The notes: a model not told the origin generated them from the letters alone. Shown: positions 29,412 to 37,684, counted from the first letter of the stretch. The stretch: DNA of 64,000 bases from Streptomyces atratus (GCF_014648655.1 NZ_BMRN01000005.1:62001-126000), one strand, 5' to 3'. Numbers and translations are program-made.

Positions 29412-30137
29412 ATGACTCACTGGTACGAGGGGCCGCTGGCCGCTTTTGACACCGAGACAACGGGAGTGGACGTCGAGGAGGACCGGATCGTTTCGGCCGC
29501 CCTGGTCGTCCAGGACACGACAGGCGGGCGGGTGCGTGTCACTCGCTGGCTGGTAAATCCAGGGGTGCCGGTGCCCGCCGGGGCGACCGAGATCCATGGT
29601 CTGACCGACGATCATCTTCAGCGCAACGGCCGCTGGCCGGCGCCCGTGGTGGAGGAGATAGCCCGGGCGCTGGCCGAGCAGTGTGCGGCCGGCCGTCCGC
29701 TCGTCGTGATGAACGCGCCGTTCGATCTGACGCTGCTGGACCGGGAGCTGAAGCGTCATCGCGCGTCGTCGCTCGCGGGATATCTGCAGAACGCACCGCT
29801 GTGTGTGCTGGATCCGCGCGTACTCGACAAGCATCTGGACCGTTACCGCAAGGGCCGGCGGACCCTCACCGATCTCTGCGAGCTGTACGGGGTGGCGCTG
29901 GACGGTGCGCATGACGCGGCGGCCGATGCTGCGGCCTCGCTGGAGCTGGTGCGGGCGGTGGCGCGGCGGTTCTCGTCCCGGCTGGAACGGCTGACGCCGG
30001 CGGAGCTGCACACCTTGCAGGCCGTGTGGCATGCGGCACAGGCGCGTGGCCTGCAGGCGTGGTTCGCGAAGAACGGCACGGCGGAGGCAGTGGATCCTGC
30101 GTGGCCGCTGCGCCCGGACCTTCCTGCTGCGGCGTGA
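29412..30137 (+). CDS. DnaQ-like 3'-5' exonuclease
   Basis: A 241-residue DEDDh exonuclease. Exo I is FDTETTG (D13, E15), Exo II is MNAPFDLTLLDREL, and Exo III is HDAAADAAAS, so all four acidic residues and the catalytic His are present. Such enzymes proofread for polymerase III or trim single-stranded ends. ATG 29412 has GAGGAG 8 nt upstream. The C-terminal 60 residues (LQAVWHAAQARGLQAWFAKNG) are outside the exonuclease fold. It has its own promoter region, shared with the divergent DUF4365 gene. Confidence 0.9.
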   Translation: MTHWYEGPLAAFDTETTGVDVEEDRIVSAALVVQDTTGGRVRVTRWLVNPGVPVPAGATEIHGLTDDHLQRNGRWPAPVVEEIARALAEQCAAGRPLVVMNAPFDLTLLDRELKRHRASSLAGYLQNAPLCVLDPRVLDKHLDRYRKGRRTLTDLCELYGVALDGAHDAAADAAASLELVRAVARRFSSRLERLTPAELHTLQAVWHAAQARGLQAWFAKNGTAEAVDPAWPLRPDLPAAA

Positions 30138-30175
30138 TCGGTCACGATCCGGAGCATCTTCCCGGACACACAGAA

Positions 30176-30206
30176 GCCGGTCCGTCGATTCTGCTGACGG
30201 ACCGGC
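30176..30206. terminator. Terminator of tRNA-Val and of the exonuclease gene
   Basis: An 11-bp perfect stem (GCCGGTCCGTC / GACGGACCGGC) with a 9-nt loop. It lies 11 nt after the tRNA 3' end and 39 nt after the convergent exonuclease stop. Confidence 0.82.
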
Positions 30207-30216
30207 CTCTTCCGGG

Positions 30217-30288
30217 TGGGCGATACTGGGTTCGAACCAGTGACCCCTTCGGTGTGAACGAAGTGCTCTCCCACTGAGCTAATCGCCC
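30217..30288 (-). tRNA. tRNA-Val (CAC)
   Basis: A 72-nt cloverleaf: acceptor GGGCGAU/AUCGCCC, D arm GCUC...GAGC, anticodon stem CUUCG/CGAAG with loop UUCACAC (anticodon CAC), and a T arm with GGUUCGAACC. CCA is not encoded. It is identical over 72 nt to the copy at 33806-33877, in the same orientation. Confidence 0.97.
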
Positions 30289-30301
30289 GGGAACGGGTTG
30301 A

Positions 30302-30331
30302 ACCATACAGGGCTCGGAGGGTCTGGTTCAA
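30302..30331 (-). promoter_or_regulatory. Candidate promoter for tRNA-Val (CAC)
   Basis: On the minus strand TTGAAC and TATGGT are spaced by 18 nt, close to the housekeeping sigma consensus, 14 nt before the mature tRNA. The -35 box overlaps the end of the SRPBCC gene. Confidence 0.45.
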
Positions 30332-30774
30332 ACTCCTTCCAGCCGGGCCGTGAGGCCCCGCCGTCCGGCACGCATCATCAGGGCGTGGTTGGCCCGGAAC
30401 ACGGCGCGTCCGGGCACCGCGAGGATCCGCATCAGCCGCCTGTGCACCTCGACCTCCTGCTCATAGGTGGCACGGCTCCCGGCACCGTGTGCGGTGACCG
30501 TCCACCGGGCCCAGCCGTCGAGGTCGCCGCTGAGGGTCGCTTCGAGGACCCTGGCCCGGGGGTCGCGGCGGCGTTCGCGGACGGTCATGACGAGGTCGTA
30601 CGGGAGGAAGGAGCGGATGCGGGTGGTCCCGGTGGCGCCGTCGACCGAGGTGACCTCGCGGATCTGCGGCCACCATCGCGGGTAGTCGTCCGCGCGTCCG
30701 AGGATCTCGTACACGGCATCGGGTTTGCCCGGAAGGTCCCAGATACTCACAAATCGGTAGTGACTCCAGTCCAT
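30328..30774 (-). CDS. SRPBCC family (polyketide cyclase/START-like) protein
   Basis: A 148-residue protein of the SRPBCC hydrophobic-pocket fold. The start MDWSHYRFVSIWDLPGKPDAVYEIL with DDYPRWWPQIREV matches the opening helix and strand of the family, and ATYEQEVEVHRRLMRI forms the C-terminal part. The ligand is unknown. ATG 30774 is chosen because the fold begins there. Its tail overlaps the promoter of tRNA-Val. It is divergent from the large membrane protein. Confidence 0.82.
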   Translation of the reverse strand: MDWSHYRFVSIWDLPGKPDAVYEILGRADDYPRWWPQIREVTSVDGATGTTRIRSFLPYDLVMTVRERRRDPRARVLEATLSGDLDGWARWTVTAHGAGSRATYEQEVEVHRRLMRILAVPGRAVFRANHALMMRAGRRGLTARLEGV

Positions 30775-30821
30775 GGTCCCAGTCTGCGCGTACTCAGCCG
30801 GGGAACTGAGTACCCGAGCGC

Positions 30822-33377
30822 ATGTCCGAGCCTGTGGCTCGCGCCACACTCCCGTTCATGGAACATGTGCCGCCGCCCGCCGAGGAATTGGCGCTCCTCG
30901 ATCGCGAGCTGGCCCGGCTGGATGCCCGCCGGTCCCAGTTGCTGGTTCGTCGTGCCTGGCTGCTGAGCGTGCTGACGCCGCCCGTCGCGCGCCCTGCCGC
31001 CCCGCCCGCACCGCCGTTCGCGGCTCCGTTCGGGCCTCCTGCCGCGCCTGTCGGGCCGCGCGGTGCGCAGAATGTGCTGCTCACCCTGGGCGGTCTGCTG
31101 CTGACGATCGCGGCGATCGCGTTCACTCTGGTCAGCTGGGGTCACATGGGCATCGGTGGCCGCTCGGCCGTGCTCGGGGTGGTGACGGTCGCGGCGCTTT
31201 CCGCTCCTGCCGTGCTGCTGCGTCGTGGGCTGCCCGCGACAGCCGAATCGCTCGCCGCCCTGGCTTCGGTGCTGATGGTGCTGGACGCGTATGCGCTGCA
31301 CCGGGTGGTGGTGCCGGAGGCCGACGGACGAGGTTTCGCCGCGGTCGCCGCGGCGGTGCTGGCCGTGCTCTGGAGCGTGTACGGGCTGCTGCTCGACCGG
31401 CTGCGGCTGCCGCTGCCCCTCGCGGTGGTGAGTGCGCAGCTGCCGCTGCTGCTGTGGGCGTGGGCGGCGGGTGCGGGAGCCACGGCGTTCGGTTGGGCGT
31501 TGCTCGTGACGGCGGCGTTGGACTGCGCGATCGCGGTGTGGGGCAAGGGTGTTGCCGTACGGGCGACGGCCTGCGTCTGCTGCTGGGCGACGGGTCTGCT
31601 GGGGCTGCTGGTGGCACTGGCGCAGTCGGTGTCCGCCGATGCGGCATCGGCCGCGCTGGCGCCGGGTGTGCTGTTGCTCGTGGGTGCGCTGATCGCTGTG
31701 TCCGGCGCGTGGCGTGCACCGGCGGGGCTTGCGGTGGCCGGTGGTCTGGTGGCCGGGTTGTGCGGGGTGGCCGCCGTGGGTGGTGTGCTGCGTGCCGGGG
31801 TGGACTGGGGCTGGTCGGTGCCGGTGTATCTGCTGTGCGGTGTGGTGCTGCTGGTGGCGGTACGCGCTCCGATGCCGCGTCCGGTCGGGCAGGGGCTGGT
31901 GTGGGCTTCGTCGACGGTGACCGTCATGGCGGTGCTGGCCGCGGCGCCGCCGGTCGGCCTGTCGCTGATGGGTGCGGTGTCGCAGCTGGCCCGGGTGTGG
32001 TCGGGGACGCCTGACGGTGGCGTCCGGGGCGCGCTGGGCATGGAGAGTCCGGCGTGGTCCCAGATGGCTGCGGCGCCGGTGGTGCTGCTGGTGGTGGCCG
32101 GTCTGCTGGGGGCGGTGTACCGGTCGTGGGCGTGGCTGGTGCGGGTGGCCGGGCCGGTGCTGTCGCCGGGTGCAACGTGGCGGGGTGCGGCGGGGGCGGG
32201 CGCGGTGGCGCTCGGCTGGGCGGGGCTCACCGTGCTGCCCGCGACGCTGGGAATGTCCTACGCGGCCGCTGTGTCGGCGCAATTGGCCTTGGTCGCCGGG
32301 GCGTTCGCGGTGGCGGTACGAGGTCTGCGTCGCAGGACGGATGGTGTGGGGCTTACCGCGTTGGTGTGCGGTCTGATCGGCACGGTGAGTGCGGGGATGC
32401 TGTCGCTCGCGGCTGAGGCTGCCACGTACGCGGTGTTCGCGGTGCTGCTGGTGGTGTTCGGCGGGGCCGCGGTGATGCTCGGCGGCGCTGCGGTGTCGGC
32501 GGCACGGGCGGTGCCGCCGTTGCCGTCCGGTCAAGCGGCTCGGTCCGTGAGGACGCTGCAGATCGTCCAGGCGGTACCGGCGTGCGGTGCGGTGGTGTGC
32601 GGGATGGTGCTCGCCCGTGCGGTCGGGGCGTCGCTGGGGCTTGCCGCGCATCAGGCGGCGCCGGTCATGCTGGTCGTCCCTGCGGTGACGGTGTTGCTCG
32701 GAGCTCGGCTGCGGGATCTCCCGTCTGCTCTGCCTGTCGAGCTGACCGGGGCCGTGGCGGGCGTGGTGGCGGTGGGCATGGCTGTGACCGACCGGCCGTT
32801 CCTGGCGTTGGTGCTGGCGCTGTGCGGGGTACTGGCGACGGGTACGGCCGTCCGGGCCGAACGGCGGCCGGTGGCCGGGTATCTGGCGATGACGCTGTTC
32901 GTCCTGGCAGCCTGGCTGCGGCTGTCGGCTTCGGGGGTGTCGGCCCCGGAGGCGTACACCCTGCCGGTGACGGTGCCCGCTCTGGCAGTCGGTGCACTGC
33001 GTCGGCGCCGTGATCCGGAGGCGTCGTCGTGGACGGCGTACGGTGCGGGTCTCGCGGCGACGCTGGTGCCGAGCCTCTTCACGGCATGGGCCGATCCGCA
33101 CTGGGTGCGGCCGCTGCTGCTCGGTGTGGCGGCACTGGTGATCACCCTGTCGGGCGCGCGGCTGCGGCTGCAGGCGCTGCTGCTGCTCGGTGGCGCGGTG
33201 CTGGCCCTGGACGCCCTGCACGAACTCGCGCCTTACGTGGTCCAGGTCGTCGGCGCCCTGCCGCGCTGGTTGCCGCCCGCACTGGCCGGGGTGCTGCTGC
33301 TGGTGGTCGGGGCGACGTACGAGCAGCGGCTGCGCGACGCCCGCCGGCTGAAGGACGCTCTGGGCCGGATGCGTTGA
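30822..33377 (+). CDS. Large polytopic membrane protein, SCO7629-like
   Basis: An 851-residue protein made mostly of membrane helices (20 or more hydrophobic stretches such as LLTLGGLLLTIAAIAFTLVSW and ALLVVFGGAAVMLGGAAV). A short N-terminal cytosolic part has a coiled pattern ELALLDRELARLDARRSQLL followed by a Pro/Ala linker. The name SCO7629-like is from memory of a Streptomyces family of unknown function. No transport motif was recognised. Start is uncertain: ATG 30822 and ATG 30858 both lack a clear ribosome site. Confidence 0.75.
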   Translation: MSEPVARATLPFMEHVPPPAEELALLDRELARLDARRSQLLVRRAWLLSVLTPPVARPAAPPAPPFAAPFGPPAAPVGPRGAQNVLLTLGGLLLTIAAIAFTLVSWGHMGIGGRSAVLGVVTVAALSAPAVLLRRGLPATAESLAALASVLMVLDAYALHRVVVPEADGRGFAAVAAAVLAVLWSVYGLLLDRLRLPLPLAVVSAQLPLLLWAWAAGAGATAFGWALLVTAALDCAIAVWGKGVAVRATACVCCWATGLLGLLVALAQSVSADAASAALAPGVLLLVGALIAVSGAWRAPAGLAVAGGLVAGLCGVAAVGGVLRAGVDWGWSVPVYLLCGVVLLVAVRAPMPRPVGQGLVWASSTVTVMAVLAAAPPVGLSLMGAVSQLARVWSGTPDGGVRGALGMESPAWSQMAAAPVVLLVVAGLLGAVYRSWAWLVRVAGPVLSPGATWRGAAGAGAVALGWAGLTVLPATLGMSYAAAVSAQLALVAGAFAVAVRGLRRRTDGVGLTALVCGLIGTVSAGMLSLAAEAATYAVFAVLLVVFGGAAVMLGGAAVSAARAVPPLPSGQAARSVRTLQIVQAVPACGAVVCGMVLARAVGASLGLAAHQAAPVMLVVPAVTVLLGARLRDLPSALPVELTGAVAGVVAVGMAVTDRPFLALVLALCGVLATGTAVRAERRPVAGYLAMTLFVLAAWLRLSASGVSAPEAYTLPVTVPALAVGALRRRRDPEASSWTAYGAGLAATLVPSLFTAWADPHWVRPLLLGVAALVITLSGARLRLQALLLLGGAVLALDALHELAPYVVQVVGALPRWLPPALAGVLLLVVGATYEQRLRDARRLKDALGRMR

Positions 33378-33439
33378 CGGTGTGGCCACATGGCCGGCCC
33401 GGGTCTCCCTCATGGGCCTCGGGCCGGCCTGTGCTCATC

Positions 33440-33720
33440 AGGTCGTCGTCGGATGCGTAGCGGACAAGGAAGTTGTCGCAGTCGAACTGCCCCTCGGAGT
33501 CGCGCAGTACGCTTTTCCCGCCGTGCTTGCACAGAATTACTGCGGAGCTCCGGAAGGCATCGGGAGATGCATTTGTCCACGGGGGCTCGGGTGTTGAACT
33601 CTTTCCAGAAATTCTCGTAGTCCTGGAAGGCGCCCCGGCAGCCCGTCCCGACCCTGATATCCGGATGCCTCTTCCCGGAGAACGATTCCCGTCGTCACCC
33701 GCTGCCACGATCGATTGAAT
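33440..33720 (-). other. Degenerate coding-like segment next to tRNA-Val
   Basis: In the 428 nt between the membrane-protein gene and the second tRNA-Val I see no intact gene. Two stretches on the minus strand have Streptomyces-like codon use but in different frames: one reading FQDYENFWKEFNTRAPVDKC (about 33635-33575) and one reading CKHGGKSVLRDSEGQFDCDN (about 33535-33475). Each is closed by stops or lacks a start with a ribosome site. GC is lower than in flanking genes. It may be a decayed gene with a frameshift, or two leftovers. Confidence 0.35.
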
Positions 33721-33758
33721 CGTTCACGCAGACGTCGCAACGAGTGGATGCGCAAATG

Positions 33759-33798
33759 CAGAGGGCCCGTGAGACTTTGTGGTCTCACGGGCCCTCTG
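33759..33798. terminator. Terminator of second tRNA-Val (CAC)
   Basis: A perfect 17-bp stem (arms 33759-33775 and 33782-33798) with a 6-nt loop, 7 nt after the tRNA 3' end in its direction of transcription. Confidence 0.9.
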
Positions 33799-33805
33799 TC
33801 CGGGG

Positions 33806-33877
33806 TGGGCGATACTGGGTTCGAACCAGTGACCCCTTCGGTGTGAACGAAGTGCTCTCCCACTGAGCTAATCGCCC
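33806..33877 (-). tRNA. tRNA-Val (CAC), second copy
   Basis: A 72-nt cloverleaf identical to the tRNA at 30217-30288, anticodon CAC in loop UUCACAC. Flanks are also partly similar (a CTCT..CCGGG stretch on the 3' side), suggesting local duplication. Confidence 0.97.
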
Positions 33878-33931
33878 GGGCGCAGGCCAAACATTACCCC
33901 ATGTCAGCGGCGCCCCATGACCATCGCCGGG

Positions 33932-34423
33932 TCACTCGTGGATCTTCCACGGCATGGTGACGCCGAACTTCCAGACGTAGATCCCCACCAGCACCGCGAT
34001 GATCACCAGACCGGTCACGGTGAGGATGATGTTGCGACGCCGGACCTTGGGGTCGAGCGCCCGCTGAGCGGCCTCGGTGACCTTCCGCCGAGTCCAGCGG
34101 AGCACCAGCTGCGCCCAGACGAACTCGGTCGCCCAGATCGCCATGCCGCCGAAGATCACCAGCCAGCCGGGGCCGGGCAGCGGCAGCATGATGATGCCCG
34201 CCACGACCACCGCGAGGCCGACCACGAAGACGCCGACCTGCCAGCTCAGATGCAGCGCCCTGGACGCCTTGATGAACCCGGGCGCCCTGGAGCCGAGATC
34301 CCGGTCCTCCTTCGTCACACCCTCCGTGACATCCCCTGTCACGCTTTCCGTCACATCCCCCGCGGCGGACACCGGTTTCGCCGGCACGGCGCCCCCGTCC
34401 CGCTCGTCACTCTCCGCATTCAT
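33932..34423 (-). CDS. TIGR02611 family membrane protein
   Basis: A 163-residue membrane protein. The motif PLPGPGWLVIFGGMAIWATEF and the preceding helix (VGVFVVGLAVVVAGIIML) are typical of TIGR02611, a family of unknown function in actinobacteria. A third helix (NIILTVTGLVIIAVLVGIYVWKF) closes the protein. The first 50 residues contain a run of VTESV/VTGDV/VTEGV repeats. ATG 34423 is chosen from the family start; the ribosome site is weak. It is divergent from ssgB. Confidence 0.85.
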   Translation of the reverse strand: MNAESDERDGGAVPAKPVSAAGDVTESVTGDVTEGVTKEDRDLGSRAPGFIKASRALHLSWQVGVFVVGLAVVVAGIIMLPLPGPGWLVIFGGMAIWATEFVWAQLVLRWTRRKVTEAAQRALDPKVRRRNIILTVTGLVIIAVLVGIYVWKFGVTMPWKIHE

Positions 34424-34528
34424 GGAACCCAACCTACCGGAACGGTCTCCGTCACCGGAATGGCCGCATAACCCAAAGTTACACACCGCCGTACGAGCTA
34501 CCTGAAGGAACACAAAAAGGTCAGAGGG

Positions 34529-34552
34529 GTTTACAACGCCACCGTAGGTGGC
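34529..34552 (+). promoter_or_regulatory. Candidate stress-sigma promoter upstream of ssgB
   Basis: GTTT, 14 nt, then GGTGGC lies about 60 nt before the ssgB start and weakly resembles the sigma-B/sigma-H type pattern GTTT-N14-GGGTAT. Published work, from memory, reports sigma-H control of ssgB in S. coelicolor. Match to the -10 part is poor. Confidence 0.25.
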
Positions 34553-34613
34553 ATGTCGATTTCGCCGACGTGCGAATCCCCGAGCGCACACTGAGCGAAA
34601 GGCCCTGGCGCTT

Positions 34614-35027
34614 ATGAACACCACGGTCAGCTGCGAGCTGCACCTGCGCCTCGTTGTGTCGAGCGAGTCCTCACTGCCTGTACCTGCGGGCCTGCGGTAT
34701 GACACGGCCGATCCTTATGCCGTGCACGCCACCTTCCACACCGGAGCGGAGGAAACGGTCGAGTGGGTTTTCGCCCGCGACCTCCTTGCCGAGGGGCTTC
34801 ATCGGCCCACCGGCACCGGAGACGTCCGCGTCTGGCCATCCCGTAGTCACGGCCAGGGCGTCGTCTGCATCGCGCTGAGCTCCCCAGAGGGCGAAGCGCT
34901 GCTCGAGGCCCCGGCGAGGGCCCTGGAGTCGTTCCTCAAAAGGACCGACGCCGCGGTTCCGCCAGGCACCGAGCATCGTCACTTCGACCTCGATACGGAG
35001 CTCTCACACATCCTGGCCGAGAGCTGA
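34614..35027 (+). CDS. ssgB: Sporulation and cell division protein SsgB
   Basis: A 137-residue SsgA-like protein, found only in sporulating actinobacteria. The sequence (MNTTVSCELHLRLVV..., GLRYDTADPYAVHATFHTG, VEWVFARDLLAEGL) agrees with the nearly invariant SsgB of Streptomyces as I remember it, which is also 137 residues. SsgB marks future septum sites and recruits FtsZ in aerial hyphae together with SsgA. ATG 34614 is preceded by GAAAGG. This gene identifies the host as Streptomyces or a close relative. Confidence 0.96.
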   Translation: MNTTVSCELHLRLVVSSESSLPVPAGLRYDTADPYAVHATFHTGAEETVEWVFARDLLAEGLHRPTGTGDVRVWPSRSHGQGVVCIALSSPEGEALLEAPARALESFLKRTDAAVPPGTEHRHFDLDTELSHILAES

Positions 35028-35377
35028 GCCAGGCCGAGAGCTGCACGGCGCCGTCCGACTCGGGGAGGCGGCGCCGCGCGGAAAACCTCATAGGGCTGAC
35101 ACCGACGCCGTGATCACGGAATCCACCGTGGTGACGGCGTCGGCGCTTTCCCCTCGGCCGTACCCGCACACCCCACGCACCGGCACGCACCCCGGGGCCC
35201 TGAGCGCCTGCTCACGGCCCGGACAGGCGGTCTCCGGCCACGGATACCCATGGGTGGCCGGTAAGCGCTCCCCGTGCCCCTCATGGAACCTCTCGGGCCT
35301 CTGTCCGCCGACGCCGAGCCAGTAGAGTCAGCCGGCATCGGCGGGCACCCGCCCGCCGGAGGCCAGGGAGCGAAAGC
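35028..35377. other. Intergenic region after ssgB
   Basis: Apart from the terminator at 35103-35142 and a TAGAGT -10-like box near 35322 before the CGNR gene, I see no gene or other structure in these 350 nt. Confidence 0.6.
35103..35142 (+). terminator. Terminator of ssgB
   Basis: A 17-bp stem with two mismatches around a 6-nt loop (outer arm CGACGCCGT / ACGGCGTCG), about 75 nt after the ssgB stop, followed by a pyrimidine-rich stretch (CTTTCCCC). Confidence 0.75.
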
Positions 35378-35965
35378 GTGCTGATCCCCCACGACACCCG
35401 GATCGCCCTCGACACGGTGGTCGATCTGCTGAACACCGCACCGGAGAGCGAGCCCCCGGGAAGCGGACAGCCGGAAGGCGAGCCGATCGACGGTCTCGCC
35501 GACATCGCAGCGCTGTACGACTTCGCGCAGCGCCATCGCATCAGCGGCGTGGGCGAACTCCACGAGAAGGACCTGCGCGCCGTACAGGACGTACGGACGC
35601 GCTTCGCCGCGATCTTCGCGACGGACGACGCGCAGATCGCCGCCCCGCTGGTCAACGCCCTCATCGCCGCCGCCGGCACCACACCGCAACTCAGCGATCA
35701 CGACGGCTACGACTGGCATGTCCACTACTTCGCACCGGGCGCCTCGATCGCCGACCACCTCGCAGCCGACTGCGGCATGGCGCTGGCCTTCATCGTGGTG
35801 GCGGGTGAGCAGGAGCGGCTGCGTCGCTGCGAGGCGCCGGACTGCCGGCACGCCTTCGTCGATCTCTCCCGCAACCGCTCCCGCCGCTACTGTTCCAGCC
35901 GGACCTGCGGTAACCGCCTGCATGTGGCCGCGTACCGGGCGCGCCGCAAGGAAGCGGCCGGCTGA
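35378..35965 (+). CDS. CGNR zinc-finger protein (ABATE domain)
   Basis: A 195-residue putative regulator. The C-terminal CGNR zinc finger is complete: CEAPDCRHAFVDLSRNRSRR followed by YCSSRTCGNRLHVAAYRARR, with four Cys for one zinc. The N-terminal part is the ligand-like ABATE region (LDTVVDLLNT..., LYDFAQRHRISGV). The family is thought to bind DNA, but targets are unknown. GTG 35378 has GGGAG 7 nt upstream. It is convergent with the 51-residue membrane protein, stops 4 nt apart. Confidence 0.87.
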   Translation: MLIPHDTRIALDTVVDLLNTAPESEPPGSGQPEGEPIDGLADIAALYDFAQRHRISGVGELHEKDLRAVQDVRTRFAAIFATDDAQIAAPLVNALIAAAGTTPQLSDHDGYDWHVHYFAPGASIADHLAADCGMALAFIVVAGEQERLRRCEAPDCRHAFVDLSRNRSRRYCSSRTCGNRLHVAAYRARRKEAAG

Positions 35966-35969
35966 CCGC

Positions 35970-36125
35970 TCACAGCATGAAGAGATCATGCACCGCGGCC
36001 ATCAGCAACAGGCTGCCGATCACCGCGAGGAAGATCATCAAAGGGGGCTGGGAAAGCGCGAAGAGGCAGCCGCGCGGCTCTTCGGCAGGGCTTGCGGGGA
36101 CATCGCCCCGGGAAGTATCCACCAT
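35970..36125 (-). CDS. 51-residue single-pass membrane protein
   Basis: A small ORF read by hand on the minus strand. It starts MVDTSRGDVPASPAEEPRGC and ends with a hydrophobic segment PPLMIFLAVIGSLLLMAAV followed by HDLFML. Codon use is strongly GC3-biased, as expected for a real gene. The ribosome site (GCGAG) is weak; a preceding ORF ends 10 nt upstream, so it may be translated by coupling. Function unknown. Confidence 0.6.
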   Translation of the reverse strand: MVDTSRGDVPASPAEEPRGCLFALSQPPLMIFLAVIGSLLLMAAVHDLFML

Positions 36126-36135
36126 CTCGCGACGA

Positions 36136-36378
36136 TCATGACTCAGTCCGGGCCCCTTTGGCGATCAACACGCCTTCCCGTACGGGGAGTTCACCCGCCC
36201 CGGAGCCGGGCACGATTCGCTCCGGCGTCCGATCGGCCGTCACATTTTCGGTACGACGGCCGAAGCGCTCCTCCATCGCACGCGCCACATCGTGGACGTC
36301 GACGCTCCGCAACAGCGCGTTGCATACGCTGAATTCGATGCCCGGCGGGTAAGCGGCCCGCCGGTCGCGGACGTGCCG
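36136..36378 (-). other. Candidate unannotated ORF upstream of the 51-residue gene
   Basis: An 80-codon open stretch on the minus strand with coding-like base use, containing AAYPPGIEFSVCNALLRSVD, VARAMEERFGRRTENVTADR and a C-terminus LIAKGARTES. Possible starts are TTG (codon 23), GTG (31) or ATG (35), none with a good ribosome site. It ends 10 nt before the 51-residue gene. It could be the C-terminal remnant of a lost gene rather than a working one. The rest of 36379-36475 after the LacI stop shows nothing definite. Confidence 0.35.
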
Positions 36379-36475
36379 TCAGAGGACATCGAAGACCTCC
36401 GGTTCACCGGACTCCGGTCGACAGTCGACGAGTTGGGCCAGGAACGGCGTGAAAGAGACCGGGCGGGCCGCGGCC

Positions 36476-37495
36476 TCAGCGCGGTGTCGCGCTGGAGGCG
36501 CGCACCACGAGTTCCGGCTGGAGCACCACGCTGCGGTGCTCGTGCGTGCCACCCTCGTCGTCCGCCTCCTCCAGCAGGAGCTCCGCGGCCATCCTGCCCA
36601 TGACGACCGCGGGTTGGCGGACCGAGGTGAGCGGTACAGCAGCGGCGGCGGCGAATTCGATGTCGTCGTAGCCGACGATGGCGATGTCGTGCGGCACCCG
36701 CACGCCCGCCGCGTACAGCGCCTGAAGCACACCGAGGGCAAGCAGGTCATTGGCGCAGAACACCGCGGTCGGCCGTGGCACAAGACCGAGCAGCCGGGCC
36801 CCGGCATCGCGGCCCGCCGCCACATCCAGGCGGTCGGAAGGGATCTCGACGAGCGCCTCGGGCGGCAGTCCGGCGTCGGCGAGGGCCGACAAGGCGCCTT
36901 CGCGCCTGTCCCTGATCTGATGCAGGTCGCCGGGGCCGCTGACGTACGCCACCGAGCGGTGTCCGGCCGAGACCAGATGACCGACGCCGAGAGCGCCGCC
37001 GCGGACGTCGTCGACGGAGACCGCGCAGGTCCCTGTGCCGGACGCCACCCGGTCCACCAGCACGAAGGGAATCCGGTGACGGCTGAACGCCTCCAGGTTG
37101 CGGCCGGTCGCGTCGGCCGGGGTGACCAGGACGCCGCACACCCGCTGCTCGGCGAAGAGCCCGAGGTACTCGGCCTCCTCCGTCGGGCTCTGGCCACTGT
37201 TGCAGACCATGACACCGAGGCCGGCCGCACGGGCGGCGCGCTCGGCGCCACGGGCCACGTCGACGAAGAACGGGTTGCCCATGTCGAGGACGAGCAGTGC
37301 CATGATCCGGCTGCGGCCCGCCCTGAGCTGACGGGCCGATTCGCTGCGCACGTACCCGAGCTCCTCGATGGCGGCCAGCACCCTGGCACGGGTCTGCGGC
37401 AGCACCGCCTCGGGCCGGTTGATCACGTTGGACACGGTGCCCACGGAGACTCCGGCCTGCCGGGCCACATCCTTGATCCCTGCCACACGCGCCAC
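36476..37495 (-). CDS. LacI-family transcriptional repressor
   Basis: A 339-residue sugar-type repressor. The helix-turn-helix GIKDVARQAGVSVGTVSNVI and hinge helix region (SARQLRAGRS) are at the N-terminus, followed by a periplasmic-binding-like sensor domain (LVLDMGNPFFVDVARGAE, DIAIVGYDDIEFAAAAAVPL). GTG 37495 is chosen because AGGG lies just upstream and homologues start near here; GTG 37543 would add 16 residues. No sugar genes adjoin it, so its targets are elsewhere or are only itself. Two operator-like palindromes lie upstream. Confidence 0.9.
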   Translation of the reverse strand: MARVAGIKDVARQAGVSVGTVSNVINRPEAVLPQTRARVLAAIEELGYVRSESARQLRAGRSRIMALLVLDMGNPFFVDVARGAERAARAAGLGVMVCNSGQSPTEEAEYLGLFAEQRVCGVLVTPADATGRNLEAFSRHRIPFVLVDRVASGTGTCAVSVDDVRGGALGVGHLVSAGHRSVAYVSGPGDLHQIRDRREGALSALADAGLPPEALVEIPSDRLDVAAGRDAGARLLGLVPRPTAVFCANDLLALGVLQALYAAGVRVPHDIAIVGYDDIEFAAAAAVPLTSVRQPAVVMGRMAAELLLEEADDEGGTHEHRSVVLQPELVVRASSATPR

Positions 37496-37614
37496 TTGCC
37501 CTGCCCCACTGATGCCCTCGGCCGCACCGGTCCGCGGCGTCACCCCATCGTACGGACGCCGTTACGAGGCACTCCGTCGCCCCGGGCCGGATTCCCAGGG
37601 ATCACCCGAAGCGG

Positions 37615-37630
37615 AATGAATTGTTTCAAT
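37615..37630. promoter_or_regulatory. Imperfect LacI-type operator (site 1)
   Basis: AATGAATTGTTTCAAT matches 13 of 16 positions of the perfect palindrome at 37685-37700 and, like it, is followed by CCCCT and GG. It is about 120 nt before the LacI start. Confidence 0.5.
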
Positions 37631-37684
37631 CCCCTCGGGATGCCAGCCCCATCCCCCTACGCCGTCAAGACAGTCAAGGTGCGC

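Noticed and set aside
30747..33413. 888-codon minus-strand frame opposite the large membrane protein
   Set aside because: Arg/His/Gln-rich, without hydrophobic core; it is the complement of the membrane-protein codons.
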